The notes: a model not told the origin generated them from the letters alone. A DNA stretch of 64,000 nt from Burkholderia sp. TSV86 (GCF_001522865.1 NZ_LOWB01000047.1:1-64000), one strand, 5' to 3'; shown: positions 8,270-18,331, numbered from the stretch's first letter. Numbers and translations are program-made.

Positions 8270-9847
8270 ATGCGCATTTTCCGTTTCATCAAGATTCTCT
8301 ATACCGTCGCGCGCTTTGGCCTCGACGAAGTGATGCTGTCCGGCATCCAGAGCCGGCGCGTGAAGCTGCTGCTGCGCATCATGACGATCGGCCGGCGTTT
8401 TTCCGATCCACCGGCGGTGCGGCTGCGCCGCGCACTCGAAAGCCTCGGGCCGATTTTCGTGAAATTCGGCCAGGTGCTGTCGACGCGGCGCGATCTGCTG
8501 CCCGTCGATTTCGCGAACGAGCTGACGAAGCTGCAGGATCAGGTGCCGCCGTTCGATTCGGCGGTGGCGATCGCGCTCATCGAGAAGGCGCTCGGCGCGC
8601 GCATCGACGAACTGTTCGACGAATTCGAGCGCGAGCCGGTTGCGAGCGCGTCGATCGCGCAGGTGCATTTCGCGAAGCTCAAACAGGGTGTGCATGCGGG
8701 CAGGGCGGTCGCGATCAAGGTATTGCGGCCGAACATGCTGCCCGTCATCGATTCCGATCTCGCGCTGTTGCGCGACATCGCGACCTGGGCCGAGCGGCTG
8801 TGGGCCGACGGCCGGCGGTTGAAGCCGCGCGAGGTGGTGGCCGAGTTCGACAAGTATCTGCATGACGAACTCGACCTGATGCGCGAAGCGGCCAACGGCA
8901 GCCAGTTGCGCCGCAACTTCGCGGGGCTGGACCTGCTGCTCGTGCCGGAGATGTTCTGGGACTATTCGACATCGAACGTGATCGTGATGGAGCGCATGGA
9001 GGGCGTGCCGATCGGCCAGATCGACACGCTGCGCAACGCCGGCGTCGACATCAAGAAGCTCGCGCGCGAGGGCGTCGAGATCTTCTTCACGCAGGTGTTC
9101 CGTGACGGGTTCTTCCATGCGGACATGCATCCGGGCAACATCCGGGTGAGCCTCGATCCGAAGCACTTTGGCCGCTATGTCGCGCTGGATTTCGGGATCG
9201 TCGGCGCGCTGTCCGATTTCGACAAGAACTATCTCGCGCAGAATTTCCTGGCGTTTTTCAAGCGCGACTACCACCGTGTCGCGACGCTGCACCTCGAATC
9301 GGGCTGGGTGCCGGCCGATACGCGTGTCGAGGAGTTGGAGAGCGCGATTCGCGCGGTATGCGAGCCATACTTCGACCGCGCGCTGAAGGACATTTCGCTC
9401 GGCCAGGTGCTGATGCGGCTTTTTTCGACGTCGCGCCGCTTCAACGTCGAGATCCAGCCGCAACTGGTGCTGTTGCAGAAGACGATGCTGAACGTCGAGG
9501 GGCTCGGCCGCTCGCTCGATCCGGATCTCGATCTGTGGAAGACGGCCAAGCCGTATCTCGAGCGGTGGATGACCGAGCAGATCGGGCTGCGGGGCTGGTA
9601 CGAGCGTTTCAAGGTCGAGGCGCCGCAATGGAGCAAGACGCTGCCGCAGTTGCCGCGCCTCGTTCACAACGCGCTCGCCGCACAGCACGATGCGCCGCGC
9701 GCGGCGAGCGACGAGCTGATCCGGCAGATTCTCGTCGAACAGAAGCGAACCAACCGGCTGCTGCAGGCGCTGCTCGTGTTCGGGCTCGCAGTCGGCGCGG
9801 GCGCGGTGATCGCGCGGGTGCTGATCGTACTTGCATCAGCGGCCTGA
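8270..9847 (+). CDS. ubiB: Ubiquinone biosynthesis kinase-like protein UbiB
   Basis: A 525-residue ABC1/ADCK atypical kinase. Visible motifs are the KxGQ element ([16 protein letters not shown], about residues 63-78), [20 protein letters not shown], the catalytic-loop-like [13 protein letters not shown], and ALDFGIVG as the metal-binding motif. The C-terminus ends in a hydrophobic anchor ([20 protein letters not shown]). UbiB is an inner-membrane ATPase thought to extract or present ubiquinone precursors. The length and gene order match the family well. Confidence 0.96.
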   Translation: MRIFRFIKILYTVARFGLDEVMLSGIQSRRVKLLLRIMTIGRRFSDPPAVRLRRALESLGPIFVKFGQVLSTRRDLLPVDFANELTKLQDQVPPFDSAVAIALIEKALGARIDELFDEFEREPVASASIAQVHFAKLKQGVHAGRAVAIKVLRPNMLPVIDSDLALLRDIATWAERLWADGRRLKPREVVAEFDKYLHDELDLMREAANGSQLRRNFAGLDLLLVPEMFWDYSTSNVIVMERMEGVPIGQIDTLRNAGVDIKKLAREGVEIFFTQVFRDGFFHADMHPGNIRVSLDPKHFGRYVALDFGIVGALSDFDKNYLAQNFLAFFKRDYHRVATLHLESGWVPADTRVEELESAIRAVCEPYFDRALKDISLGQVLMRLFSTSRRFNVEIQPQLVLLQKTMLNVEGLGRSLDPDLDLWKTAKPYLERWMTEQIGLRGWYERFKVEAPQWSKTLPQLPRLVHNALAAQHDAPRAASDELIRQILVEQKRTNRLLQALLVFGLAVGAGAVIARVLIVLASAA

Positions 9848-9982
9848 CGGCGCGCGCGTGGGCGCTGGCGCCGGGGCGTGTCAGCGCGTGGGTAGCGCTC
9901 GCGCACGGCGAGCGCCACAAGTGTTTCGTTTCGCATGCGAGCGCCGTTGACGTAGGCAAACCCGGGTAAGGCCGGCCAAGCG

Positions 9983-10648
9983 ATGAGTGAGAAGACGAAG
10001 ACGGACCATGCGGATGGGCGGCGCGCGCTCGAATTGGCGGAGACGAGTGCGGCAGCGGCGAATTTGACGACGCGCAATCCCGCCGACGCCGCATTCTGGG
10101 ACGAGCGCTACGAGCGCAGCGTGACGCCGTGGGATCTCGCGAAGGTGCCGGATGCGTTCGCCGCATTCGCGTCGAAGCTCGCGCCGTGCCCGGTGTTGAT
10201 TCCCGGCTGCGGCAGCGCGTATGAAGCGCATTGGCTTGCGCAGGCGGGGTGGCCCGTGCGCGCGATCGATTTCTCCGCGCAAGCGGTCGACACCGCGCGC
10301 CGGCAGCTCGGCGAGCATGCGGGCGTGGTCGAGCTGGCGGATTTCTTCACATACGAGCCGCCGCTCGCGCCGCAGTGGATCTACGAGCGCGCGTTTCTTT
10401 GCGCGATACCCAAGGCGCTCTGGCCGGATTACGCGCGCCGGGTTGCGGCGCTGCTGCCGGCGGGCGGCCTGTTGGCCGGTTTCTTCCTGCTGGGCGCGAC
10501 GCTGGGCGGGCCGCCGTTCGGCATCGAGCGCGCGCAAATCGACGCGCTTCTCGCGCCGTCGTTCGAACTGATCGACGATGCGCCGGTTGACGAGTCGCTG
10601 CCGGTTTTCGGCGGCCGCGAGCGCTGGCTTACCTGGCGCCGGACATAG
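9983..10648 (+). CDS. Thiopurine S-methyltransferase-like SAM methyltransferase
   Basis: A 221-residue class I methyltransferase of the TPMT family. It has AFWDERYERSVTPWDLAKVP at the N-terminus, motif I VLIPGCGSAYEAHWLA, the acidic AIDFSAQAV ending strand 2, and FLCAIPKALWPDYARRV. Bacterial relatives methylate thiols, selenium or tellurium compounds, or thiocyanate-like ions; the substrate here cannot be assigned. It stands alone between ubiB and fmdB on the same strand. Confidence 0.85.
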   Translation: MSEKTKTDHADGRRALELAETSAAAANLTTRNPADAAFWDERYERSVTPWDLAKVPDAFAAFASKLAPCPVLIPGCGSAYEAHWLAQAGWPVRAIDFSAQAVDTARRQLGEHAGVVELADFFTYEPPLAPQWIYERAFLCAIPKALWPDYARRVAALLPAGGLLAGFFLLGATLGGPPFGIERAQIDALLAPSFELIDDAPVDESLPVFGGRERWLTWRRT

Positions 10649-10697
10649 CCGCGGTTCGCCCCGCCGCGCATGGCGGCGGCGGCATTGCGCGTTCGGC

Positions 10698-10703
10698 TAT
10701 AAT
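10698..10703 (+). promoter_or_regulatory. -10 element (TATAAT) upstream of fmdB
   Basis: A perfect TATAAT in the context GGCTATAATCC lies 55 nt before the fmdB ATG in an otherwise GC-rich gap. No good -35 hexamer is visible 16-18 bp upstream. It is the likely promoter of the fmdB-DUF502-aspS unit. Confidence 0.55.
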
Positions 10704-10757
10704 CCAAAGCTTTGCAAGCTTTTCATACCGGTTATTGTTTTTCTGCGGGAAGATGCC

Positions 10758-11129
10758 ATGCCGATCTACGCCTATCGTTGCGAAGCCTGCGGTTACGCGA
10801 AGGATGTGCTTCAGAAGATGAGCGACGCGCCGTTGTCGCAGTGCCCGGAGTGCGGGAAGGATACGTTTCGTAAGCAGGTCACGGCGGCGGGGTTCCAATT
10901 GAAGGGCTCTGGCTGGTACGTGACCGATTTTCGTGGCGGCTCGGGCGGTTCGAACCAGGCGAATCAGGCGCAGGGCGCGGCTCCGGCGGCTGGCGAGACG
11001 GCCGCCGGACAATCCGGCGGCAACGCGAGCGCGGGCAGCGAGAAGCCGGCGTCGGCCGACAGTCCAGCGGGCAGTGCGAGCGCGGCCAGCACGCCGGCGC
11101 CGGCCGCCGCGCCAGCGAGCAGCAGTTGA
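10758..11129 (+). CDS. FmdB family zinc-ribbon protein with long low-complexity tail
   Basis: A 123-residue protein starting MPIYAYRCEACG. Its N-terminal ~45 residues form a zinc ribbon with two CxxC pairs (CEAC and CPEC). A conserved GSGWYVTDF stretch follows. From about residue 60 the protein is almost entirely Gly, Ala, Ser, Gln and Pro, likely disordered. FmdB was named for a putative regulator of formamidase but has no established general function. I chose ATG 10758 because the motif begins exactly there, with GGGAAGA just upstream. It lies 70 nt before the DUF502 gene. Confidence 0.88.
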   Translation: MPIYAYRCEACGYAKDVLQKMSDAPLSQCPECGKDTFRKQVTAAGFQLKGSGWYVTDFRGGSGGSNQANQAQGAAPAAGETAAGQSGGNASAGSEKPASADSPAGSASAASTPAPAAAPASSS

Positions 11130-11199
11130 TCGTCGCGCCGCCCGTGTCGGCGGCGCGTTCCGCGCTTGACACCCCGGCGCGATCTTTCGACGTCAGACG

Positions 11200-11853
11200 A
11201 TGAAAAAGACGACCCTCAAATCGGTGTTCCTGACCGGACTTCTCGTTCTCGTGCCGCTCGCGATCACGCTGTGGGTGCTCGGACTCATCATTGGCACGAT
11301 GGATCAGACACTGTTGCTGCTGCCGCAATCGTGGCAGCCGGAGCGGCTGCTCGGCTTCCGGCTGCCGGGGATCGGCGCCGTATTGACGCTCGCGTTCATC
11401 TTCATCGTCGGGCTCGCGACGCAGAATTTCGTCGGCCAGAAGCTCGTCACCTGGTGGAATGCGGTGGTGCGCCACATTCCGGTCGTCGGGCCGATCTATA
11501 CGAGCGTCAAGCAGGTGTCCGACACACTGCTGTCCTCCAGCGGCAATGCGTTCCGCAAGGCGCTGCTGATCGAGTATCCGCGCCGCGGTTCTTATACGAT
11601 CGCGTTCCTGACCGGCACGCCGGGCGGCGACGTGGTCAATCATCTGAAGGAAGAGTACGTGAGCGTGTACGTGCCGACGACGCCGAACCCGACGTCCGGC
11701 TTCTTCCTGATGGTGCCGAAAAGCGAGGCCGTCGAGCTCGACATGTCGGTCGACGCTGCGCTCAAGTACATCGTCTCGATGGGCGTCGTCGCGCCTGCCA
11801 CGCCTGTCGCCGCGCCCGCGCCCGCGCGCCGTCCCGTCGAGCCGCCGATGTAA
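11200..11853 (+). CDS. DUF502 family membrane protein
   Basis: A 217-residue protein with two N-terminal membrane segments (about residues 9-34, VFLTGLLVLVPLAITLWVLG, and 57-80, including AVLTLAFIFIVGL). The conserved DUF502 body follows (PVVGPIYTSVKQVSDTL, then FFLMVPKSEAVELDMSVDAA). The C-terminus is Ala/Pro-rich. Its function is unknown. It commonly accompanies aspS in beta-proteobacteria, as here, 56 nt upstream of aspS. Confidence 0.88.
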   Translation: MKKTTLKSVFLTGLLVLVPLAITLWVLGLIIGTMDQTLLLLPQSWQPERLLGFRLPGIGAVLTLAFIFIVGLATQNFVGQKLVTWWNAVVRHIPVVGPIYTSVKQVSDTLLSSSGNAFRKALLIEYPRRGSYTIAFLTGTPGGDVVNHLKEEYVSVYVPTTPNPTSGFFLMVPKSEAVELDMSVDAALKYIVSMGVVAPATPVAAPAPARRPVEPPM

Positions 11854-11909
11854 TACCCGGGAGAGAGTGCGGCTCTTCCCGTTGACCACTACGAAAGAAA
11901 GCAAACATC

Positions 11910-13712
11910 ATGTCGATGCGAACTGAATACTGCGGTCTCGTGACCGAACACCTGATGGGCCAGACGGTGTCGCTGTGCGGCTGGGTCCACCGCCGCCGCG
12001 ACCACGGCGGCGTGATCTTCATCGACTTGCGCGATCGCGAAGGTCTCGTGCAGGTGGTGTGCGATCCGGATCGCGCGGAGATGTTCGCGACCGCCGAAGG
12101 CGTGCGCAACGAGTTCTGCATCCAGGTCAAGGGCCTCGTGCGCGGTCGGCCGGAAGGCACGATCAACGCAGGCCTGAAGAGCGGCAAGATCGAGGTGCTG
12201 TGCCACGAGCTTACCGTGCTGAACGCGTCGGTCACGCCGCCGTTCCAGCTCGATGACGACAACCTGTCGGAGACCACGCGCCTTACCCATCGTGTGCTCG
12301 ACCTGCGCCGTCCGCAGATGCAGCATAACCTGCGGCTGCGCTATCGCGTCGCGATCGAGGCGCGCAAGTATCTCGACGAGCAGGGCTTCATCGACATCGA
12401 AACGCCGATGTTGACGAAGAGCACGCCGGAAGGCGCGCGCGACTACCTGGTGCCGTCGCGTGTGAACGCGGGCCAGTTCTTCGCGCTGCCGCAGTCGCCG
12501 CAGCTCTTCAAGCAATTGCTGATGGTCGCGAACTTCGACCGCTACTACCAGATCACGAAGTGCTTCCGTGACGAGGATCTGCGCGCCGACCGTCAGCCGG
12601 AATTCACGCAGATCGACTGCGAAACGTCGTTTCTCGGCGAGCAGGAAATCCGCGACCTGTTCGAGAACATGATCCGTCATATCTTCAAGACGACGATCGA
12701 CGTCGAACTCGACGCGAAATTCCCGGTGATGCCTTACTCGGAAGCGATGGCGCGTTTCGGCTCGGATAAGCCGGACCTGCGCGTGAAGCTCGAATTCACC
12801 GAGCTGACCGATGCGATGAAGGACGTCGACTTCAAGGTGTTCAGCACGCCGGCCAACGCGAAGGACGGCCGCGTCGCGGCGCTGCGCGTGCCGAAGGGCG
12901 GCGAGCTGTCGCGCGGCGACATCGACGGCTACACGGAGTTCGTGCGCATCTATGGCGCGAAGGGGCTCGCGTGGATCAAGGTCAACGAGCGCGCGAAGGG
13001 CCGCGACGGCTTGCAAAGCCCGATCGTGAAGAACCTGCACGATGCGGCGATTGCGGCGATTCTCGAGCGCACGGGCGCCGCGGACGGCGACATCATCTTC
13101 TTCGCGGCCGATCGCGCGAAGGTCGTCAACGACAGCCTCGGCGCGCTGCGCCTGAAGATCGGTCATTCGGAGTTCGGCAAGGCGAATGGCCTCGTCGAGG
13201 CGGGCTGGAAGCCGCTGTGGGTGATCGATTTTCCGATGTTCGAATACGACGACGAGGAAGCGCGCTACGTGGCCGCGCACCATCCGTTCACGAGCCCGAA
13301 GGACGAGCATCTCGAATATCTCGAGACCGATCCGGGCCGTTGTCTCGCGAAGGCTTACGACATGGTGCTCAACGGCTGGGAAATCGGCGGCGGCTCGGTG
13401 CGTATCCACCGCGAGGAAGTACAGAGCAAGGTGTTCCGCGCGCTGAAGATTGGTCCGGAAGAAGCGCAGGCCAAGTTCGGCTTTCTGCTCGACGCGCTGC
13501 AATACGGCGCGCCGCCGCACGGCGGGATCGCGTTCGGCCTCGACCGGATCGTCACGATGATGGCGGGCGCCGATTCGATCCGCGACGTGATCGCGTTCCC
13601 GAAGACGCAGCGCGCGCAGTGTCTGCTCACGCAAGCACCGAGCCCCGTCGACGAGCGCCAGCTGCGCGAGCTGCATATCCGCTTGCGTCAGCCGGAACAA
13701 CCGAAGGCGTGA
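11910..13712 (+). CDS. aspS: Aspartyl-tRNA synthetase (possibly tRNA(Asp/Asn) non-discriminating)
   Basis: A 600-residue bacterial-type class II synthetase. It has an N-terminal OB-fold anticodon-binding domain ([20 protein letters not shown]), motif 2 ([18 protein letters not shown]), a GAD insertion domain in the middle, and motif 3 ([13 protein letters not shown]). It charges tRNA-Asp. Many beta-proteobacterial AspRSs also charge tRNA-Asn for the GatCAB route, but sequence alone does not settle that. GAAAGAAAG lies just before ATG 11910, and a strong terminator follows the gene. Confidence 0.97.
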   Translation: MSMRTEYCGLVTEHLMGQTVSLCGWVHRRRDHGGVIFIDLRDREGLVQVVCDPDRAEMFATAEGVRNEFCIQVKGLVRGRPEGTINAGLKSGKIEVLCHELTVLNASVTPPFQLDDDNLSETTRLTHRVLDLRRPQMQHNLRLRYRVAIEARKYLDEQGFIDIETPMLTKSTPEGARDYLVPSRVNAGQFFALPQSPQLFKQLLMVANFDRYYQITKCFRDEDLRADRQPEFTQIDCETSFLGEQEIRDLFENMIRHIFKTTIDVELDAKFPVMPYSEAMARFGSDKPDLRVKLEFTELTDAMKDVDFKVFSTPANAKDGRVAALRVPKGGELSRGDIDGYTEFVRIYGAKGLAWIKVNERAKGRDGLQSPIVKNLHDAAIAAILERTGAADGDIIFFAADRAKVVNDSLGALRLKIGHSEFGKANGLVEAGWKPLWVIDFPMFEYDDEEARYVAAHHPFTSPKDEHLEYLETDPGRCLAKAYDMVLNGWEIGGGSVRIHREEVQSKVFRALKIGPEEAQAKFGFLLDALQYGAPPHGGIAFGLDRIVTMMAGADSIRDVIAFPKTQRAQCLLTQAPSPVDERQLRELHIRLRQPEQPKA

Positions 13713-13808
13713 GCGCGTAGCCGCCGTCGCGAGACGGCCCGGGCCCGCGTTGGCGCATGCGGGCGGGCCGATCGAACGAACCGCTCCCGGCAATGCAGGC
13801 AGGACCAC

Positions 13809-13844
13809 ACACAAAGGGCGCAGATGCGCCCTTTGTGTTTTTTC
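13809..13844 (+). terminator. Intrinsic terminator after aspS
   Basis: ACACAAAGGGCGC and GCGCCCTTTGTGT pair over 13 bp around a short AGAT loop and are followed by a T-run. This is a textbook rho-independent terminator about 100 nt after the aspS stop. Confidence 0.88.
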
Positions 13845-13935
13845 GTCGTCATTTTGCGGTACAGTCGGCGTCATGGCTTCTTGACGGCGCTGCGTCATCC
13901 GCCGCATCGAGCGGGCGGGCGCCGATGACATCCCG

Positions 13936-14412
13936 ATGACGAAACCGCCGAAAATTCCCGAATCCGTTCTCGTCGTGATCCACACGCGCGCGCTCGACGT
14001 GCTCATCATCAAGCGTGCCGATCAGCCCGATTTCTGGCAATCCGTGACAGGGTCGAAGGACGCGCTCGACGAGCCGCTCGCTTTGACCGCCGCGCGCGAA
14101 GTCGCCGAGGAGACGGGTATCGTCGTCGGCAGCGCGGGCGTGCCGGCCGACGCGCTCGTCGATTGGCGGCACCGGATCGAATACGCGATCTACCCGCATT
14201 ACCTGCACCGCTACGCCCCCGGCGTCACGCGCAACACCGAGCATTGGTTCAGCCTCGAGGTGCCGGCGCGCATCGACGTGACGCTGTCGCCGCGCGAGCA
14301 CACCGACTACCTGTGGCTGCCTTATCGCGAAGCCGCCGCACGCTGCTATTCGCCGTCGAACGCCGAAGCGATCCTGCAATTGCCGCAGCGCATCGGCGCG
14401 CGCGCCGCATGA
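13936..14412 (+). CDS. nudB: Dihydroneopterin triphosphate diphosphatase (NudB, Nudix)
   Basis: A 158-residue Nudix hydrolase. The Nudix box is complete: G at the start of GSKDALDEPLALTAAREV, then AEETGI, giving G-x5-E-x7-REV-x-EE-x-G-I. The N-terminal PKIPESVLVVIHTRALDVLI and the WFSLEVPARIDVTLSP/EHTDYLWLPY segments match NudB, which removes pyrophosphate from dihydroneopterin triphosphate in folate synthesis. Its stop overlaps the next start (ATGA at 14409-14412), so it is translationally coupled to clsB. Confidence 0.88.
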   Translation: MTKPPKIPESVLVVIHTRALDVLIIKRADQPDFWQSVTGSKDALDEPLALTAAREVAEETGIVVGSAGVPADALVDWRHRIEYAIYPHYLHRYAPGVTRNTEHWFSLEVPARIDVTLSPREHTDYLWLPYREAAARCYSPSNAEAILQLPQRIGARAA

Positions 14413-15689
14413 GCGCGCGCGCGCGGCGCCGGCTCGCGCAGTGGCGGCGGATGTTCGTGCGGCAGCGCGGTTCCGCGTCGCGGCTCGCGTTCACGTCCGG
14501 CAATACGGTGCGGCTTTGCCACGGCGGTGAAGCATTCTTTCCCGCGCTGGTCGCGCGAATCGACACGGCGCGCAGCGAGATCGCGCTCGAAACCTATATA
14601 TTTTGCGACGACCCGGTGGGGCGCGCGGTCTCCGATGCGCTGTTGCGCGCGGCGCAGCGCGGTGTGCGCGTGCGGGTGATCACCGACGGCATCGGCACGG
14701 CGCGGCTGCCGCTGTTTGGCGAGTGGGCGTCCGCGGGCATCGAGCACCGGATCTACAATCCTTACCTGTTCGGCCGTTTCGGCTTCTCGCGCACCCATCG
14801 CAAGCTCGCGTTCATCGACGATGCCCATGCGTTTTGCGGCGGCATCAACATCGTCGACGACTACGACCAGAACGGCACGCGGCTGCCGTTTCCGCGCTGG
14901 GATTTCGCGCTGGAGCTGCAAGGGCCCGTCGTTGCCGACGTGCGCGCCGCGTTCGAAGTCCAGTGGTATCGGATCGCCGTCGGGCACAAGCGCTATGCGG
15001 ACGATCTTTTGCCGGGCGGCAATGCCGACCGCGCTGCGTTTGCCGCGCGCTTTCGCCGCTGGATGCGCAGCCACCGCTGGGTGAAGGCGGGCGCGTTGCG
15101 CATGGTGACCGAGCCGAGCGTCGCGTTCGTCGCGCGCGACAACGTGCTGAACCGCCGCGCGATCGAGAAGGCGTATCTCGCGGCGATCGGCCGCGCGCGG
15201 CATGCGATTCTGCTCGCGAATCCGTATTTCATGCCGGGCAGAAAGCTGCGCCGCGCGCTTACCGGCGCCGCGCGCCGCGGCGTCGACGTGCGGATTCTGA
15301 TCGGGCGCAACGAGTTCGCATCGCTCGATATGGCGGTGCCGTTCCTCTATCATGCATTGCTGCGCGCGGGCGTGCACGTGGCCGAATACGACAAGACGAT
15401 GCTGCACGGCAAGGTCGCGGTGATCGACGATCACTGGGCGACAGTCGGCTCGTCCAACCTCGACGCGCTGAGCCTGATGTTGAACAATGAGGCGAACGTC
15501 GTGCTCGTCAGACATCGTGACGAAATTGCCGCGCTGCGCAATGCGATCGCCGCCGCATTCGCCGACGGCCGCGTGATCGATCCGGCGCGCTACGCGGTGC
15601 GGCCGGCCGTCGAACGGTTCGTCAATTGGTTTGCCTATACCGTGTATCGTGGCGCGATGAAGCTGCTCACGGTTGGCGGCTACGACTAA
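14409..15689 (+). CDS. clsB: Cardiolipin synthase B-like phospholipase D protein
   Basis: A 426-residue phospholipase D superfamily protein with two HKD motifs: HRKLAFIDDAHAFCGGINI in the first half and HGKVAVIDDHWATVGSSNLD in the second. ClsB-type enzymes make cardiolipin from phosphatidylglycerol (or with phosphatidylethanolamine) at the inner membrane. There are no N-terminal membrane spans, which fits ClsB rather than ClsA. I chose ATG 14409 for its 4-nt overlap with the nudB stop; the longer upstream frame only shadows nudB. Confidence 0.88.
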   Translation: MSARARRRLAQWRRMFVRQRGSASRLAFTSGNTVRLCHGGEAFFPALVARIDTARSEIALETYIFCDDPVGRAVSDALLRAAQRGVRVRVITDGIGTARLPLFGEWASAGIEHRIYNPYLFGRFGFSRTHRKLAFIDDAHAFCGGINIVDDYDQNGTRLPFPRWDFALELQGPVVADVRAAFEVQWYRIAVGHKRYADDLLPGGNADRAAFAARFRRWMRSHRWVKAGALRMVTEPSVAFVARDNVLNRRAIEKAYLAAIGRARHAILLANPYFMPGRKLRRALTGAARRGVDVRILIGRNEFASLDMAVPFLYHALLRAGVHVAEYDKTMLHGKVAVIDDHWATVGSSNLDALSLMLNNEANVVLVRHRDEIAALRNAIAAAFADGRVIDPARYAVRPAVERFVNWFAYTVYRGAMKLLTVGGYD

Positions 15690-15773
15690 GCGTCCGCTTA
15701 ATTGTGTGGGCGTGCCGGGATTCCCGCGGGGTTCCGCTCATCGGTGAACGGGCTTTGTGAAACGACGGGCCGG

Positions 15774-15791
15774 TTAGAAACCGATTTCTAA
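15774..15791. promoter_or_regulatory. Perfect inverted repeat upstream of the TetR gene, candidate operator
   Basis: TTAGAAA-CCGA-TTTCTAA is a perfect 7-bp dyad with a 4-bp spacer, about 90 nt before the TetR-family start. It lies just upstream of the possible -35 at 15800. Its size and position suit a TetR-family dimer, so autoregulation is plausible but untested. Confidence 0.5.
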
Positions 15792-15799
15792 TAATTTCC

Positions 15800-15828
15800 T
15801 TGTTTCGCCAGCGGCTGCACTCAATAAT
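15800..15828 (+). promoter_or_regulatory. Predicted promoter of the TetR/beta-oxidation cluster
   Basis: TTGTTT (15800-15805) and AATAAT (15823-15828) are separated by 17 bp in an AT-rich island before the TetR gene. This is a good sigma-70 match for this genome. Confidence 0.5.
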
Positions 15829-15879
15829 AGTACGGCCGTTCGATTTTATTCAGCCACTAGGAACGGTTACTAAAAAGCT

Positions 15880-16479
15880 ATGCGAAAAGGCGAACAGACG
15901 CGTGCCGCAATCCTCGATGCAGCCTTGGACCTGGCGAGCCGTGACGGACTCGAGGGTCTGACGATCGGCATGTTGGCCGAACGGATGCAAATGAGCAAGA
16001 GTGGTGTGTTTGCGCACTTCGGGTCGCGTGATGACCTGCAGGTCGAGGTCGTGCGCGAGTATCACCGCCGCTTCGAGGAGGAGGTGTTCTTCCCGAGCTT
16101 GCGTGAGCCGCGTGGTCTGCCGCGCTTGCGTGCGATGCTGGCTCGCTGGATGGAGAAGCGCATCCAGGAGGTGACGACGGGATGCATCTACATCAGCGGG
16201 GCTGTCGAGTACGACGATCGTCCGGACAGCCCCGTGCGCGAACAACTGTTCGCGAGCGTGCGGACCTGGCGCACTGCGTTGCTGCGAGCGATTTCGCAGG
16301 CGAAGGAAGAGGGGCATCTGCGCCCGGATACCGATCCGGACCTGATGCTGTTCGAGTTGTACAGTTTCACGCTCGGTCTGCACCACGACGCCCGTTTCCT
16401 GCATCAGCCGGGCGCCGTGAGCCTCACGTGGGCCGCACTTGAAAAGACGATTGTTTCGTACCAGAGCGAGAGCCGTTAG
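15880..16479 (+). CDS. TetR/AcrR family regulator of fatty-acid oxidation genes
   Basis: A 199-residue TetR-type repressor. The N-terminal helix-turn-helix spans about residues 8-55 (TRAAILDAALDLASRDGLEG, then MQMSKSGVFAHFGSRDDLQ). The C-terminal ligand domain is unlike that of well-known drug-pump regulators. It is the first gene of a same-strand cluster of acyl-CoA dehydrogenase, multifunctional beta-oxidation enzyme, thiolase and enoyl-CoA hydratase. By context it probably senses a fatty acyl-CoA and represses the cluster, like PsrA or FadR of the TetR family. The ligand is an inference. Confidence 0.88.
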   Translation: MRKGEQTRAAILDAALDLASRDGLEGLTIGMLAERMQMSKSGVFAHFGSRDDLQVEVVREYHRRFEEEVFFPSLREPRGLPRLRAMLARWMEKRIQEVTTGCIYISGAVEYDDRPDSPVREQLFASVRTWRTALLRAISQAKEEGHLRPDTDPDLMLFELYSFTLGLHHDARFLHQPGAVSLTWAALEKTIVSYQSESR

Positions 16480-16537
16480 CGGTCATCAGTGAGTCCGCCG
16501 GGAGCTTGAGCCGATTGCCATTCTTGGAGAGAGAGTC

Positions 16538-18325
16538 ATGGGACAGTACGCCGCGCCGTTGCGCGACATGCAATTCGTGTTGCACGAGCTTCTGAATGTC
16601 GAAGCCGAGGTCAAGCAGATGCCGAAGCACGCGGATCTCGACGCCGACACGATCAACCAAGTGCTCGAGGAGGCGGGCAAGTTCTGCTCGGAAGTGATTT
16701 ATCCGCTCAACCAGGTTGGCGATCGCGAGGGCTGCACCTATGCCGGCGACGGCGTCGTGACGACGCCGACGGGTTTCAAGGAAGCGTATCGGCAATACGT
16801 CGAGGCCGGCTGGCCGGCGCTCGGCTGCGATCCGGACTACGGCGGCCAGGGGCTGCCCGCGTTCGTCAACAACGCGCTGTATGAAATGCTGAACTCGGCG
16901 AACCAGGCATGGACGATGTATCCGGGCCTGTCGCACGGCGCTTACGAGTGCCTGCACGCGCACGGCGCGCCCGAGTTGCAGAAGCAATATCTGCCGAAGC
17001 TCGTTTCCGGTGAATGGACCGGGACGATGTGTCTGACCGAGCCGCACTGCGGCACCGATCTCGGCATCCTGCGCACGAAGGCCGAGCCGAGCGGCGACGG
17101 CTCGTATGCGATCTCCGGCACCAAGATCTTCATTTCGAGCGGCGAGCACGACATGTCGTCGAACATCATCCACCTCGTGCTCGCGCGCCTGCCGGACGCG
17201 CCCAAGGGCACGAAGGGCATTTCGCTGTTCATCGTGCCGAAGTTCATCCCTGATGCGTCGGGCGAGCCGGGCGAGCGCAATGGCATCAAGTGCGGTTCGA
17301 TCGAGCACAAGATGGGCATTCACGGCAATTCGACCTGCGTGATGAACCTCGACAACGCGAAGGGCTGGCTGGTCGGCGAGCCGAACAAGGGCTTGAACGC
17401 GATGTTCGTGATGATGAACGCCGCGCGTCTGGGCGTCGGGATGCAGGGCCTGGGCCTCACCGAAGTCGCGTACCAGAACTCGCTCGCCTATGCGAAGGAG
17501 CGGCTGCAGATGCGCTCGCTGACGGGCCCGAAGGCGCCGGACAAGCCGGCCGATCCGATCATCGTTCACCCGGACGTGCGCCGCATGCTGCTCACGCAGA
17601 AGGCTTACGCGGAAGGCGCGCGTGCGTTCACTTACTGGTCGGCTCTGCAGATCGACAAATATCTGTCGCATTCGGACGAAGCGGTGAGAAAGGACGCGGA
17701 CGATCTCGTCGCGCTGCTCACGCCGATCATCAAGGCATTCCTGACCGACAACGCGTTCGAATGCACGAATCACGCGATGCAGGTGTTTGGCGGCCACGGC
17801 TTCATTTCCGAGTGGGGAATGGAGCAGTATGTGCGCGACGCTCGGATCAACATGATCTATGAAGGCACGAACTCGGTTCAGGCGCTCGACCTGCTCGGGC
17901 GCAAGGTGCTCGGCGACATGGGCGCGAAGCTCAAGAAGTTCGGCAAGATCGTCACCGAGTTCGTCGAGACCGAAGGCGTGAAGCCGGAGATGTCCGAATT
18001 CGTCACGCCGCTCGCCGATATCGGCGAGAAGGTGCAGAAGCTGACGATGGAAATCGGCATGAAGGCGATGCAGAACCCGGATGAAGTCGGCGCGGCGGCC
18101 GTGCCGTACCTGCGCACCGTCGGCCATCTGGTGTTCGCGTACTTCTGGGCGCGCATGGCGCGCATCGCGCTCGACAAGGAAGCGTCGGGCGATCCGTTCT
18201 ACAAATCGAAGCTTGCGACCGCGCGTTTCTATTTCGCGCGTCTGTTGCCGGAAACGGCCGCGTCGATCCGCCTCGCCCGCGCAGGCTCGAAGACGTTGAT
18301 GGAAGTCGACGAAGCGCTGTTCTGA
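16538..18325 (+). CDS. Acyl-CoA dehydrogenase (long-form, FadE-like)
   Basis: A 595-residue FAD-dependent acyl-CoA dehydrogenase, longer than the ~380-residue basic family because of extra N- and C-terminal parts. Signatures are MCLTEPHCGTDLGILRTKAE, the FAD-binding YAISGTKIFISSGEHDM, QVFGGHGFISEWGMEQYVRD, and [20 protein letters not shown] near the catalytic end. It introduces the trans-2 double bond in beta-oxidation. GGAGAGAGAG lies 7-17 nt before the ATG at 16538. Chain-length preference is unknown. Confidence 0.93.
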   Translation: MGQYAAPLRDMQFVLHELLNVEAEVKQMPKHADLDADTINQVLEEAGKFCSEVIYPLNQVGDREGCTYAGDGVVTTPTGFKEAYRQYVEAGWPALGCDPDYGGQGLPAFVNNALYEMLNSANQAWTMYPGLSHGAYECLHAHGAPELQKQYLPKLVSGEWTGTMCLTEPHCGTDLGILRTKAEPSGDGSYAISGTKIFISSGEHDMSSNIIHLVLARLPDAPKGTKGISLFIVPKFIPDASGEPGERNGIKCGSIEHKMGIHGNSTCVMNLDNAKGWLVGEPNKGLNAMFVMMNAARLGVGMQGLGLTEVAYQNSLAYAKERLQMRSLTGPKAPDKPADPIIVHPDVRRMLLTQKAYAEGARAFTYWSALQIDKYLSHSDEAVRKDADDLVALLTPIIKAFLTDNAFECTNHAMQVFGGHGFISEWGMEQYVRDARINMIYEGTNSVQALDLLGRKVLGDMGAKLKKFGKIVTEFVETEGVKPEMSEFVTPLADIGEKVQKLTMEIGMKAMQNPDEVGAAAVPYLRTVGHLVFAYFWARMARIALDKEASGDPFYKSKLATARFYFARLLPETAASIRLARAGSKTLMEVDEALF

Positions 18326-18331
18326 TGCGAT

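Noticed and set aside
7616-9688. 690-codon minus-strand frame across ubiJ-ubiB
   Set aside because: A shadow of two well-defined genes on the plus strand; no recognisable protein features.
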